The notes beneath the pieces are model-generated. The model saw only the letters and a list, made by a program, of their open reading frames with translations, did not search any database and had not been told where the DNA came from. DNA of 64,000 bases from Litoditis marina (Eukaryota > Nematoda > Chromadorea > Rhabditida > Rhabditidae), in assembly GCA_964036275.1 (NCBI GenBank), contig CAXIWQ010000345.1, positions 1 to 64,000 of the forward strand, written 5' to 3'. The translations under genes were made by a program, and so were the position numbers. Below are positions 47,077-61,030 of this stretch, piece by piece; positions within the stretch are counted from its first letter, which is position 1; each line of letters starts with the position of its first letter.

Positions 47077-49535
47077 TTAAATTGGTGCTTGAAACTACGA
47101 CAATTATTGTACTATTTGATGAATCCATGGACGTTTAATAACAGATGAGTCATGACTAGTAATGTTTTTCTTTGATTGATTAATTGAAGAGAAGGTAGAT
47201 TGACTTTGTAGCAGGCGAAACAAGCGACCAATAAATTTCAGTGAGTATTGATTGAATATAATTTAGTTTAGGAAGGGATAATTTCCTTTTAGCGCAGAAG
47301 TCAAAAACTCGGAACAATAATCTCTTTGAGTTTATAGGTGGATTTACGTTTAGGTAAAAACAAAACACCTCGTTTCTCAGATGCATACATGTACATATTC
47401 ACAATTGTTCGAGCTTGAAATTAGAACTTTGTTTGAATTGGAAATTTCACGGTTCACCAAAGAAGATGAAGTCAATAAGAAAGACAATGTGCGACGCGGT
47501 TGAGTGTTGCAGAAACTATTTATGTATGATGAAATATTTTTTATACAGTGTCACCAAAAAAATTAATCGATAATTCGAAAATCTGAAAGAAAACTTACCT
47601 TTAGAATTTTGCGTAGTACACGTGGTGAAAATTGCGAGGAAATCGGAGTCAAAAAATCTCAGTGAGAGACCTAGTCGCATGCCTTTTCGCTAAAGTCAAC
47701 TATGCGGTAGATCAAGTTATCGATTTTTTGTGACCATTAACTTTGCTTTCCATCCTAGTTGCGTGGTTGGTGGAGAGGACATAGGTCACGGTCGCATGGC
47801 TAGCAAGTTGCAGATACGTGAAATCTCGGTAGGGATCATAAGAACGATATTCAAAAATTATTAGAGCCCTAATTCAAAAATTCTACAGGGGCGCTGCGCT
47901 TAGAAAAATTGGAGGTCTACGTGGTGGCAGTTGAATGTCACGCTTTTGTAGTTGTGTAGTATAGGTGGTTGGGTTGTATTAAATCTACCGCCCTTAAAAC
48001 GTCTTCTCTTATATGTACAAGTATTGCAACATTGAACCGCTTTGCACATCTGCCGTGTTGATAGTTAATTGAATGTAGAAGTTACATGAATATAGTCCCA
48101 CTCTCTCTCTTCTACTCTCTCCTCTCTTTGTTCTCTTCTTCTCTTATCCTACTTTGCTTTTTGTCTCTATTCGACTTCTTTCTTCTTCTTTTTCTCTCGA
48201 TGCACGCGCTCCCTCTCTAGTACGTTGAGCCACCGATAAGACCTGGCAATTTGAAAGGATTATAAAAATACCACTCTTTTCTGTTTTAGAATAGAGTGTA
48301 ATTCTATAATACAAAAACAGTTAATATCTCCCTGAATCTCTGAATTGTGTTGTGAAAACGCAAGTGGGGAGAGCACTCCTATGTTAACGCATTGCTCATT
48401 TATAAACGTATACTGTTAGTCAATTGCACAGTCATGCAGAACATGTTAAACACAGCAGAACTCAGAAACTTGCACTTACAAAGTGCACGATTCCTCATTA
48501 GAATGCCAACTTCACGTGACTGTTTAGTTTACTTCTGGCTCACAATAAATTAGTCATCTCGTGCTGAAAAATGATTGGTTCATCAGAGGTCTCGTTGCTT
48601 CTACTGATTGAATTTTCACCTAAATTTTGAAGGTGAAGAAAAAGAAGACTACACAAATCGAAGTGGTTTTCCCAAAGTGTGTTTTCTCAAGCTACCCAAT
48701 TTTTTCTCAACAAATAGTAGTTCTAATTGGCTCTTACTTGTTCAATGTCGTTTCTTCTAGTTGTGCTACATATTTTGATTTGTGAACTTTATTCCCTTTA
48801 AAACACGCGAGAAGAAGAATTTCTTCCACCTCATTTGAACTTCTCTTTGTTTCAACCATCTCCATATTCGCTAGAAAAAGTCGGCGCCAGCAACATTCAC
48901 TCAAATGTTTCGCACTTTTTTGGAAAAGTCTCTTCATTTCAGCCTATTATTCCCGCAAACTCATTGCAACTCACGAGCTATTTACATCAGCTCTCAGTTC
49001 AGCATATTTCTGAACTCCTGAATATTTCCTTTTACATTACGGTGGAGGTTAGTTTTTTGATTAACATAAGATTATCGAGTTTGAATAAAGAAGCTTTGAG
49101 ATATGCTAAGCTCAATATAAACACTCTCTAATAACAAGTATGATAAACTGATTGAACAACTGAGATTAAACTGTTAGTTCTAGTTATTGTGAAACGTGTG
49201 TGCTCAACAAGGTATAATTATGTGATTTAATTGGTTTTGATCAAAGTTAAGATAAAACCTACGACAGGAGATTCGAAAAACCTCCATCAAACTTGAGAAG
49301 AATGAACACTCCCTCTATCTTTATGCGAACCTTCCTTTATCACTTTGATCAATCTATCATAACAGTTGATGACTTATAGCCTTCTCGCTCTATACATTTA
49401 TCTCTTTTCGCTCTCCCTCTTTTTCTTCTTCCAGTTCCCTTTTCTATCCTTGTTCTCTCTCTTTCTCACTCTCATAAATGATATTTGAAGTGTTCTTTTC
49501 TCTTTAACCTCCTCCATCCTCGCCCAATTTGCATC

Positions 49536-50661
<1,126 letters not shown>

Positions 50662-51007
50662 CTGATATAAATATTCAAACTTGTGTTCATCTCAAAGTAC
50701 TGGTTTCAATAAAATGACGACATAAAAGAAAACAGTCTCACAAATGCGAAGCAAAGATCACGGTAGTTTGGGACGGTGCAGGAACGTGACAAATAGAGCG
50801 AGAGTAAAGAATAGGAGAGAGCGCGAGACGAGGAGAGGAAAGGAGAGGCTGTGTGCGTACTGCAGAGATTTAGAGTTAGGAAAATCGAGGGTTATGACAA
50901 TAGAGAGTGCGGAAAGGAGAGACGGAGTAAGAGAGAGATAAAGTGCGCGCATTGAGCAAAAAATGAACAGCTGTGACAGCACAGGGAATGAAAATAACAA
51001 ATAACGT

Positions 51008-51915
51008 CTATGAGTACATTTGTAAACTATCGGAGAGAAGACTTCTACTTCTTCTACAAGCCCGCTGCAGTCTACAGTACATCTTTCCTGAACACAGAGC
51101 TCCGAAGCAAGAGCCAGTTGCACAGAGCGATTGATCACAAGGCTGGCTATAATTATCTAAAAGTGATTCAAAAATTGGATTACAAAAGAACAGCTTGCCA
51201 AGAAAGGAACGTTTGATGGTAGTTTGTAGGAAGGAAATCATCATCGCACAACGTTCAACAAACTAAGTTGCGCGTCAGATTCCGGTCGACCAACAATGGA
51301 AGCCGTAATTGAACAAACAGGAAGCACGTTATTTCATGACAATTTCCAAGTTTGAACATTCCAATACATATCAGATCTAAACTTAATGTGGAGATGCAGA
51401 TACAGTTTTGCAACCATTCCGAATAGTTTACCAACAAAACGTTTTTTTTTGTGTGACAGCAACAGTAAACAGTAGCTTCTATCTATATACGTTGTTATGA
51501 AGCTTTCTGCTCTAGTTTTTTCTGCGCGGGACAGTTGCGAATGCAATTTATCGTCTTGATTGTCCTACGAGCTTGTAAACACCTTAAACGTGTGTTTTAG
51601 GCCAATTCCGGTGATGCGGAGCATTGGAGGTTGATCCGTGAAAAGATGAACACAATAGGGAACAAATTGGACACACTAATCAGCTGTTCTTCTAAAACGG
51701 AACAAGTGGACAAGAAGGGGCGTTTGTGTCTCGGCTGTGGAGGAAATCACCACATAGCACACTGTCCCCAGTTTCATTCACGTGCTTTACGTATTCAATT
51801 ATTCATAAGGATTGGAAAATGTACATTCTGTTTATTGGAAGCCCACGATGACCCTGCCCAGTGCAAGGTCCTCTCCGGCAAACGCAAAATGAAGTTCAGG
51901 GAGAATGATGGGTGA
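51008..51915 (+). pseudogene. Family G 3' exons plus zinc-knuckle exon, copy 4
   Basis: 51010-51216 is open through EDFYFFYKPAAVYSTSF, LHRAIDHKAGYNYLKVIQKL and on to QERNV-stop, with the tyrosine codon intact where copy 2 has TAG. The zinc-knuckle exon 51601-51915 has two Cys/His clusters (CLGCGGNHHIAHC, CTFCLLEAHDDPAQC). A deletion after KRKMK removes the third and ends the frame in RENDG-stop. Confidence 0.6.
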
Positions 51916-51985
51916 ATTCCCGCCTGGTTAAATTAACTAGACAAATTTATGAGATCGAACCATTCTTTGGTTGAGATAGTTTGTG

Positions 51986-53375
51986 CATTCTTATTTGCCG
52001 ATACAAACAGTTCTCCGAAATATTTTCGACAAAATTGACCTTCTTTTCAGACTTTTTATGTTATTATTAAAGAAGAGATTATGTGGACCAATCTCGTGTC
52101 AACGGTCCTTTAAACTACAATTGAAAAAGTATTGCAGTTAAAGGACTGAAGCGTTGCGATTGGACCACATAATCGTACTTCTTTCATTTTTGTATAGATA
52201 CTTCAAAAACCTCCTTGTGTGTCAAAAAACATTAGAAGGGCATTTGTGTTTTACCCAAACAAATCAAAGACTTTGTGATGAATACGTCTTCACGAAAACT
52301 AAACTTTATCACATTTTAGGTTAACCGCATTCTCATTTTATTTGAATGTGCAGTTTAATAAAATCTGAACGGAATACTTACGAATATTACCGTTTTCTTT
52401 CTACCAGTTACTCTTTTTCATTTGTGAACATTCTACATGTGGGTACACAGCACTGGGTCTACCTAAGTATCTATTGCTATATATATCGATCGAAACATTC
52501 GAGTGTTCAAATGTGTGGCACTCTTCCTTAGAAATCATTCTTCTTAAATTCATTCATAAGTATACCCTGTTTTTTAAATGTCAAAATAAGATTCTAGATT
52601 TGGCTCAGCGTATCAAAACCTTACCTTTGATTTTGTGTAAGTTGCGGGTTTCCTTACCACTATAAAAAGGGTTCTCAGAAAAATGAATCCGACTTTTATG
52701 ACAGCTAATAGTTTTTTGGCTTATAGTTCATTTAGCGAAAATTGTGTATTGAGCTGCGGGTCAAACAAAGCTAAAAACAGCTTGTCAACTCCACTCACAA
52801 CCTCATGCAATTCAACAGTGCTGGACGACGCTATGAGGGAGGGGGGGGGGGGGGTTTGATAACAATCGGCCATCAACAAAATTGTGGAAGTTCGACATTG
52901 ATTTTATTTTTGGACCAAAGTGTGTATTTCCAGTAAAAAATGTACGCTTTGTCATATGATATTTACACTACGTTTAAAAACCATCTTCTTTACATTCATT
53001 TATTTCACTAGCTCGTCTGTATTTTACAATTAATTCCCAAAAGGATGAATCAACACATTTAGTCTGAAGTACTATCTCTATAGTGCATCTGAAACATTGG
53101 TGTGCACTCTCATTTTTTCATGCACCTAATAGGAAACTTTACGTGTTTCTACATTCAACTACCGTAACTTCCCGCGGCTGCTGGTGACCCGGTGCGTTCC
53201 GCCTTTGCGCGGTCGTTCATCAGCGTCTATTACGAGATTGGTCCACATAATCTCTTCTTTAATATCAACATAAAAAAAATTTCATAAGAATTAATTTTCC
53301 GAAGTCTGAAAAGAAGGTCAATTTTGTCGAAAATATTCCGGAGAACTGTTTGTATTGGCAAATCAAAATCGAATG
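51986..53375. mobile_element. R element copy 2
   Basis: Both long TIRs are present. The interior has a 200-bp insertion with a poly(G) run (52640-52857) relative to copy 1. The left edge, GTGCATTCTTATTTGCC, is the undisturbed version of the site into which element A inserted in copy 1. Confidence 0.75.
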
Positions 53376-53574
53376 CAAAAACTAACACAGATCCTTTCAG
53401 CCTTCGATAGTATATAGTTAACCATAGAAACCATTTTTAATGCTGAGTAAGATAGAAAGACTTTGAGTGCGATTTACCAACGTGCTTACACTTTCGTGTA
53501 CGTCTTGTTTACTTTTTGAACTTTAACTGGATAGTTGTAGAAACGTAGGTTAAGAAACAACTGTCTGAAATACA

Positions 53575-53895
53575 CCATCTCTGCTATATATAGCCCCTGA
53601 AACACGCGACCGCGTTACAATTAGTAGTTCGAATCGGCTCTGACTTATTTAATGTCGTTCCTTCTGGTTGTGCTACATAATTTGCTTTGTAAGAGAAAGA
53701 AGAGGTAGATTTCTCTCCTTTTATTTGAACTTCTCTCAACATTCACTCAAATGTTTCGCCCGTTTGTGAGTCACTGCAGCTCATCTTTCCATTCTACTCA
53801 TTGCAATTCACAAGCTGCTTACATCAGCTTTCAGAGTTTCAGTTCAGCATAAATCTGAACTTCTGAATATTCCCCTTTACATGACAGAAGACGTT
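53575..53895 (+). repeat. F-family repeat with TATA promoter-like head
   Basis: TATATATA at 53585-53592 is followed by GCCCCTGAAACACGCGACCG and, 280 bp on, by the usual CAGTTCAGCATA...CTGAAC block. It lies upstream of family G copy 5. Confidence 0.5.
53585..53620 (+). promoter_or_regulatory. TATA plus CGACCGCGTT cassette
   Basis: TATATATA is followed about 14 nt on by a conserved CGACCGCGTT word. Equivalents lie at 10298, 28205, 54636 and 61433 (+) and at 7523, 22118, 40648, 56630 and 60893 (-). The constant spacing suggests a shared core promoter; no experimental basis. Confidence 0.4.
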
Positions 53896-54281
53896 AGTTT
53901 TTTTATTGAACTAGCTATACACTATTGAGTTTGAGTAATGAAACCTGAGGTATACTAGGCTCATTCTAAAAACTTATTTCGCTAATAACAAGTATGATAT
54001 ATTAATTGAGGCGCCGAAATTGAACTGGTAGATCAGGTCAAATAAAAACCTTAATCAGATGCGACTGAGTTGGTTTCAATTGAAGATGTTCAGATGAAAC
54101 CCAATGAAAGAGATTCTCAAAAACTGTGAATAAATTTGAAAAAATTGAAAACTCTCTCTCTATATGAGAACCTGAAAAGACAATAACTATACTGTAGGTT
54201 CTTAGGACTCACTTCGATCAATCTATCATAACAGTTCGAAAAATGATGTGGTGAAAAAGTTGTACAACTGAAATGTTTCAG
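53896..54281. other. Repeat sequence without an exon
   Basis: Matches 61800-62040. No coding evidence. Confidence 0.5.
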
Positions 54282-55503
54282 GTTCTTCCACAAGCGAAAA
54301 AATCGTGCACGCCTGATGACTGAAATGGAGTCACTCTTTGACTTTCTTTACTGTGTCAGGGTATGTTGAGCGTCGAGCATGTTATACAATTTTATAAACA
54401 GAATCAGACTAAATTAAATAACGTGAAACAGAATTAAGTTCATATGCGTGAATAAATGATCTAAGAATATTACATACTAGGTGGGTGAAAGTTGTGTGTT
54501 AGATTTACATCTAAGTTTTTTTGGTGTACTACCTTCTTCAAGTTTTTGCCAATTTCTTTAATTTCTTTTCAACGAGTTTTCTATGTGATCTCATCGGAAA
54601 GAGGAAATATCGGTCACGGAAACATCGGGTCTTCTATAAAGAAGTCCTGTGACATTCGACCGCGTTGCACATCACAGAACCTAATGAATTCGCTGTTTAT
54701 ACATACGCATGAAATCATTCAACTCAAATTCTAGAACGCGATGTTGTTGAAAACTTGTGCTGCGTATGCCATTTTGACTTTTAGTTGGTTGTGGCTACCA
54801 CGTTAACAAAACTCCACAATTGATGAATAGTCGTCTTTCTTACAAGAGGTAAATACAGGACTAACTTTACAAACTGTTAAAAAGTACATTTATAACAAAA
54901 TGTGTTTCAGCTAGTTGTTATACATAACCGCGATTTGTTCGAAGTAGAAGACGTCGTTGAGGAATTCGAAAACCAGCGGGGTCGTTCTGCGGTACAACCG
55001 GTGCGTCACACTATTACTACGCAATACTTTTAACTTTGACAACTTTTATACCTTTGATGTACGGAAAAAATATAGTAATAACATTTATGGTGTTTTGAAT
55101 TTTTTTAAACGTATTATCGATTTTTACGAACTTTCTCGGTCATTCCGTGAAAACCCTGATACATGGTGTTTGCTGCAACTGAACCGTTTTTCGGCGTGAC
55201 GTCATTTAGTTTCGGACCTGTGAAGAACTTCCTGCTCGACAACGTCCGCAGATACACGGAATGGAGCGGCGAGAGCTTCTACTCACGTTTCCGCCCGAAA
55301 TCGACAGTTTTCAGAATGTGAAAGAGGTCTACTGTTCCATCGAAGGAATGACTAAAACATTTCGAGACTGCACCAAAGATCATCATATCGGGATGGAGTT
55401 GAAATATCCTGACTGGGAAGAAGACTTCTACTTCTCGTACAGACCCGCTGCAGCTTACAGTACATCTTTCCTGAAGCAAGAGCCAGTTGCTCAGAGCGAT
55501 TGA
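54282..55503 (+). pseudogene. Family G copy 5, with an extra upstream exon
   Basis: Exon 54282-54360 (after TGTTTCAG, before GTATGT) reads FFHKRKNRARLMTEMESLFD and on to FLYCVR. The next exon is decayed near 54840. Exon 54911-55000 (LVVIHNRDLFEVEDVVEEF...) is open, with intact splice sites. Exon 3 from 55195 has lost its acceptor (CGG for CAG) and has an early TAG, then is open from ATG 55261 to TGA 55501 (MERRELLLTFPPEIDSFQNV...). A deletion after STSFLK causes the stop. Confidence 0.6.
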
Positions 55504-55968
55504 TCACAAGGTTGGCTATAATTATCTGTGTGTTTCTAAAATTGGTATGATTGTTGATTGATTTATATACATGCAAGCATGTGATATACAAGAGGAGTTT
55601 GTAAAAAAACAACTTACCAAGAAAGGAACGTAGGAAGGGAATCATCATCAAACAACGTTTGAAAAACTACATTACTTACAGTTGCGCGTTACTCGTTACA
55701 TTCCGGTCGACCAACAATGGAAGCCGTGTGATTGAACCAACAGGAGGTATGTTATTTCATGACAATTTTCAAGTTCAATACCTTCCAATATACATCAGAT
55801 CTGAACTTAATGTGGAGATGAAGATACAGTTTTGCAACCATTCCGAATAGTTTACCAACAATTTTTTGTGTGATAGCAACAGTAAACAGTAGCTTCTATC
55901 TATATACATCGTTATGAAGCTTTCTGCTCTAGTTTTTTTTTTTGCGCGGGACAGTTGCGAATGCTTAG

Positions 55969-56317
55969 GCCAATTCCGGTGATGCGGAGCATTGGAGGTT
56001 GATCCGTGAAAAGATGAACACAATAGGGAACAAATTGGACACACTAATCAGCTGTTCTTCTAAACGGAACAAGTGGACAAACAGGGCTTTTGTGTCTCGG
56101 CTGTGAAGGAAATCACCACATAGCACAATGTCTCCAATTTCCTTCACGTGCTTCACGTATTGAATCATTCATAAGGATTGGAAAATGTACATTCTGTTTA
56201 TTGGGAGCCCACGATGACCCTGCCCAGTGCAAGGTTCTCTCCGGCAAATGCAAAATGAAGTGCGGATTCTGTTCCCGAAATGGGCACAATCTGGCATTTT
56301 GCCCCCAGCTCGATTGA
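55969..56317 (+). pseudogene. CCHC zinc-knuckle exon, copy 5
   Basis: Two single-base losses shift the frame before the knuckles, but all three Cys/His clusters are intact, including a classic CX2CX4HX4C: CGFCSRNGHNLAFC. It shows what the third knuckle of the ancestor looked like. Confidence 0.65.
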
Positions 56318-56369
56318 GTTTAGGGAAAATGATGGGTTAATTCCCGCCTAGTTAAACTAACTAGACAAA

Positions 56370-57390
56370 TTTATGAGATTTGGTTTTTTGGTTCAATTTC
56401 TATGTTTCTTTTTTCGACTACACATCCAGGAGAATTCCCCATCCAACTACAGTAGATTGCATTTGTGTTGGTAATTTGATATGTTCGCATTTATCGATAT
56501 GCTATAATAACGTGTTATGTAAAATGAAGCAGTTTTGTTAATGCGTAAGAATTTCTATATACAAACCAAAAGTTATAAAATAATTTGTGCAGAGATACTA
56601 TGTCGACAGTGAAGGTTTTGTTTTTGGTTTGTAACGTGGTTGCGTGTTTCAGGGCTTGTACATAGAAGCGGCATAGTTTTGCTTTCTAGTCAGTGTACAG
56701 TCATATAAAAGTGAACGAGTTTGCCAACGAGTGAAGTATTGAGTACTGATCAATACGAAGGCGACGATATGTGAACAAGAGTGTACATATCGCAAACTTC
56801 TCTTTTGACTATTTTATTTTTATCATGTTACTCACCGATAGCGGATAGCCTATCACCGATTTTTTGATCTTCGAACTTCGAGTTTCCGGTTGATCACGAA
56901 TAAGTCTGTACTTGTTCTACTGTTGAAGCCTGAGGTGTTCACATTATTCAGAAATGAGTTTTTACCGTGAAAATTTATCTGAGCAAGATAGCTTGAATGA
57001 AGGTCAAATCTATCTAATACGGGTTGTACTCACAATGGATGGACATTTTACTTAGCTTTTCTCAAATACTGATTGTTCGCAACATATTATCTTATTTTGA
57101 CAGTTTGGAAACCAGTTATCATCTGAACAGCTTTTTAGAAACTAAAATGCAATTCGAGAATTTGAAAAAAATTGAAAGAAAATATAAGCATATGCTCGCA
57201 AACTCTGCACTATGTTTGAATATAAGCTCAATCAACTGAACATTTTACCATATATCAATCATATATCGATCGAACCATCATTTGGTTCAGTTTCTATGTT
57301 TCTCGACTACACATTGAGAAGAGTTCACCCATCCAACTACAGTAGATTGCATTTGTGTTGTTAATTTGATATGTTCGCATTCATCGATAT
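56370..57390. repeat. 760-bp spacer between 130-bp direct repeats
   Basis: The block GGTTCAATTTCTATG...CATTTATCGATAT at about 56385-56505 recurs at 57285-57390. P copy 1 has it only once (4095-4205). The extra 56515-57275 carries no supported gene. This may be a local duplication or an insertion by homologous exchange. Confidence 0.6.
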
Positions 57391-57771
57391 AAGACGACGA
57401 ATTTCAAACTTTTCACAAAATTCGGCTTTTTTACAGATTTACAACACTTTCTGTGAAACAAATATAGAGGCTACAGTTTAAGAGGAAAACCCGATTTGAG
57501 GCATTTCTTCAAATTTCCTATGAGGACAGCGTGTTTGGTACTCATAGAGAATAGCAATTGAAATTATCAATAAGAGAAACTCATATGGAAAATTCGTATT
57601 GAGATTTTCCATTATGAATAATTTCAATTGAAATTTTCCATTATGAATAATTTCAATTGAAATTTTTCATAACCACAATAATTATTCACAAACGTAGTTT
57701 CACCTTTAACTATGAATAATTTCAATACGGAATATTCATAGTTTATATTAGCGAAGTATGTGAACAAAATA

Positions 57772-57843
57772 TTCCGTGAAAGGATTCGAACCTGCGACCT
57801 CAGTTTTGTAGTCCGACTCACTAGCCGCTGCGCTATTGTGACA
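57772..57843 (-). pseudogene. tRNA-like module, leftward
   Basis: A box TAGCGCAGCGG, B box GGTTCGAATCC, possible anticodon loop CTACAAA. D and T arms pair and the anticodon stem mostly pairs. The acceptor ends do not. It shares GGTTCGAATCCTTTCACGGA with the modules near 12200 and 12500. Confidence 0.6.
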
Positions 57844-57934
57844 CATTTCTTTGGAGAGATAGGAAGCTTCATATACCGGTCAATGCGGCATCAATTCTTC
57901 GGTATAACTATGCGCAGTTGTCTGCCCTGATTTG

Positions 57935-58007
57935 TGCTCTCGTGGCGCAGTGGTAGAGTGTTCACTTAATAACCACAAGGTCGCAGGTTCGATTCCGGTG
58001 GTTACAA
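57935..58007 (+). pseudogene. tRNA-like module, rightward
   Basis: A box TGGCGCAGTGG, B box GGTTCGATTCC. It shares AGGTCGCAGGTTCGA with the leftward module. Anticodon arm and acceptor pairing are poor. Confidence 0.6.
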
Positions 58008-58693
58008 GTTTTGCTGCGATCCACTGATTACCATAGAAAATTTCAATTGGAATTCTCTATTATGGATATTTCCTATTGAAAATATCTATAGTAAAAATTT
58101 CAATTAAAAATTTCAATGGTTCGAACAATGAATATTTCATATTGAAATTCTCTATGTATTTCCAGATTTGGCCCGATGGCGTGAAATCTGCCAATATTGT
58201 TAGAATGGGGTACAATTTCACAGAAAATCGCGTGAAACATGAGAAACCCGATTTTTCTATTTATTTCACAGAAAAAGCTGTAAATCTCTGAAAAAGCCAG
58301 ATTTTGTGAAAAGTTTGAAATTGGTCGTCTTATATGTTATGATGTGTTATGTGATTTTAGGCCGATTCTTGTTTTGGTTGAAACAACTTTTGAGAGCCGT
58401 TCATTTGACACTTTTGTCTTTTCCGTGAGAAAAGTTTTCACGCCCGATTATCGGCACTAGTCCTTTGTAGACTAACCCATAGCCACAGAATAAGGCAAAC
58501 AGGTGAAGTCGTCATTATTGAAAGATAGTTATTACCTTTCCCCGCGCGCAATGTCGCGAACTGCGAATAAGAATAGATAAAGAGACGTTCCTGTGTTTTT
58601 AGCCAGCGGAAGACAGTGTTGCTTGGTTGAGATTCCGCGCCATGTGACGTTGATGGGAGATCTTCTTTTTCATGTGTTATATATGTTGTTCTT

Positions 58694-59260
58694 GTGAGAA
58701 GATTAATGAATCTAAGTATCTTACAAATTGTTGCGTTGAGAGATACAGGAGCCAGGCATAGGTTACAAGCATGGCTGCCAGTTAAGAAGACCAGCGTAGG
58801 GTCGGAACAGCTTGCTGAATTCACGATACATTCCGAATGGCGAGCATGCGTGAAATTTACTATCGTTCGCTTTTAGGCGCCGGAAGAAGGGGGAAATCTC
58901 CGAGGTTGTTCAGGTTTTTGCAAACTCAACGCAATCCCAGTCCCCGACAACTTCCCGCCACCCAGAATCGAAGCAATTCTGGAACAGATCGGCGAAAACA
59001 GGTGATACACTTCTCTAGGTATGGTTAATGGTTACTTGCAGCTCCGCCTAGATGCACAGAGCAGTTGAGTGCGGATTCATAACCTTAAATTAAGTGTATG
59101 CCTATACACACCTCCCGTTCCGCCTAACGTCAGGAGCATCATATTTACAGAGGCATTTACAAATAGTACTAGCAGGCTTGGACTCTAACGTCCTAGCCTA
59201 CATTGACGATATCCTTATTTGTGATAGAGATACGAGTGAGCGGGGCTTGTCCTCGAAATT
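58694..59260 (+). pseudogene. Ty3/gypsy-type protease-RT relic, copy 2
   Basis: Nearly the same as copy 1: DTGA near 58750, VPDNFPPP-like and GYLQLRLDAQ fragments, PFRL where copy 1 has PFGL, and YIDD near 59205. The shared frameshifts place the damage before duplication. Confidence 0.8.
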
Positions 59261-61030
59261 TCGTGTCTCAGGACGCTGCCATTCATCTCTCTCATTAATA
59301 CTATGACCTCACATTGCCAGTGCATGAGTAGCCTTGCTTTGGACGCCCCCCCCCCCCCCAAGTTTTTTATCAACTAGGCTGGAACATTAAAACTAATTAC
59401 GAACAGCATTGAAGTATTGTATTGAAGTGCTGTATAGGCTTACAGTTATTATCCACTAATTGAACACACCACAACCTACATGTAAAACACCTTAAATAAA
59501 GAAAGAGCAACTTTGGACCGCGGTAATTTGTATACGACAACATTCAAATCTTGAAGGTTTATTGCGATCGCAGTGTGTTGTCAAGTTACAGTTACGAGCA
59601 CCCCTTACATGAAGAAAGGTTGGTTTTTGATGTACTGAGCCCATTTTGAAATAGTATTTGAACATTAAACAATGTGGTGAACTTGTTCAGCGGCTGAGAT
59701 GAAACCAAATTCAAGATAAATGATTTCTAAGAAATAGTGTCAAGATTTAAACACTCAAATCGATTTATATAGGGAGAGATACTCAGGTAGACCCAGTGTC
59801 ACTAGAACAATCTTCACAAATGAAAAGAAGAACTAGAAGAAAGATGAAGGTGATTCCGTTCAGATTTTATTTAACTGCACATTCAAATAAATTGAGACCG
59901 TCTAAAATGTGAAAAAGTTCAATTTACGTAAAGGCGTATACATCACAAAGTATGTAAACGTCTTTTATTTGCTCAGTTGAACACCTAACGTTTTTCTCAT
60001 GTTTTTTACACACAAGAAGGTTTATGAAACATTTATGAAGTTATTTGTTCAAATTAACATGAGATGAACATTAAATTGTTTTTACGTGAGAAACTTAATT
60101 GGTGTCACTAGGATTCTCGAACGGTATACTTCTGATAAGTAACTCAATTCAAACGGACACCGAGCTATGGTTTTAGGTATTACAGGTGATCTGAAACTAG
60201 GTTATCAATTACTGGTACTATTGACAAGGCACTGGTGAAGTTGGCGGTTCGTCCTAATGTTTCCCCTACAGGAAACGCACCTCCACAAAAGGCATGGCAT
60301 TCAGAGTAGGATTGTCAATCGAGTTCGAAATTCCGAATTTTCGAGTTATCGAGTTTTTCATTTATCGAGTTTTCAAGTTTTCGTGTTTTCGAGTGTCGAG
60401 TTCCGAGTTCGACTATTTCAGAGAGGAGACTGAATACCTCGAAACCAACCGTACATGTTCGAATACTTTAATTTGATGTTAGTAATTTTGTTGTTCTTAC
60501 ACCTGAATGAACCTTTCCCTTATCGTATCTGGTCTGTAAAGCAACCTTCGAGCACCTTCTCTCAACAAAATATCACAAATTATAAAGAAAAGCAGGCAAA
60601 CTCTCTGAGTTGTGAGGTGAATCACCATCAAACTATCGTTAATAATATGTCTCAAATTTGGAACGAAGAAAATTGTCGCATTCGATTTTACTCTATACTA
60701 AATAGTGGAACAGATGCAACGAATTTCCAAAGGTGTTTGGAGAGTTTGAAGATTCAATTCAAGATACTGATAAATGAATCATTCAAGACTGAAAAAAAAA
60801 TTATTTGAAAATATCAGATATTGGCTGAGTATGAAGTTCGTTCCAGTCTCAAAACGAAATTGGTCAGCGTTTATAATTGACTCGAAACGCGGTCATGTGT
60901 TTCAGTGTTCTTACATAGCAGGAGAAAAATCATTCTGAAATAGTGGGTTCAACGTACAGTGCTACAGATATAATTGTGAATAGCAAAATAAGTTCATTGA
61001 AAAAAGATGTTTGGAAGTTGAGATTAGTGG
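59261..61030 (+). repeat. Downstream half of P block, copy 2
   Basis: Matches 5440-7640 but lacks the msp insertion at 59530. No exon is supported. Confidence 0.75.

Larger units (their letters stand above)
57390..58332. mobile_element. TA-flanked 943-bp MITE with two outward tRNA-like modules
   Basis: The terminal inverted repeats are about 69 bp (TAAGACGAC...TTTCAAACTTTTCACA), flanked by TA at 57388-57389 and 58333-58334. Empty sites occur in paralogues near 4200 and 56500 (TCGATATTCTATAAT and TCGATATGCTATAAT). The interior is rich in TTTCAATTGAAA palindromes. No transposase. Probably a non-autonomous Tc1/mariner-type element. Confidence 0.85.

Noticed and set aside
46721..47138. Reading frames across the N gap
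   Set aside because: They consist mainly of unknown bases.
57772..58007. Functional tRNA genes
   Set aside because: A and B boxes are good, but neither module forms a proper 7-bp acceptor stem and the anticodon arms are defective.
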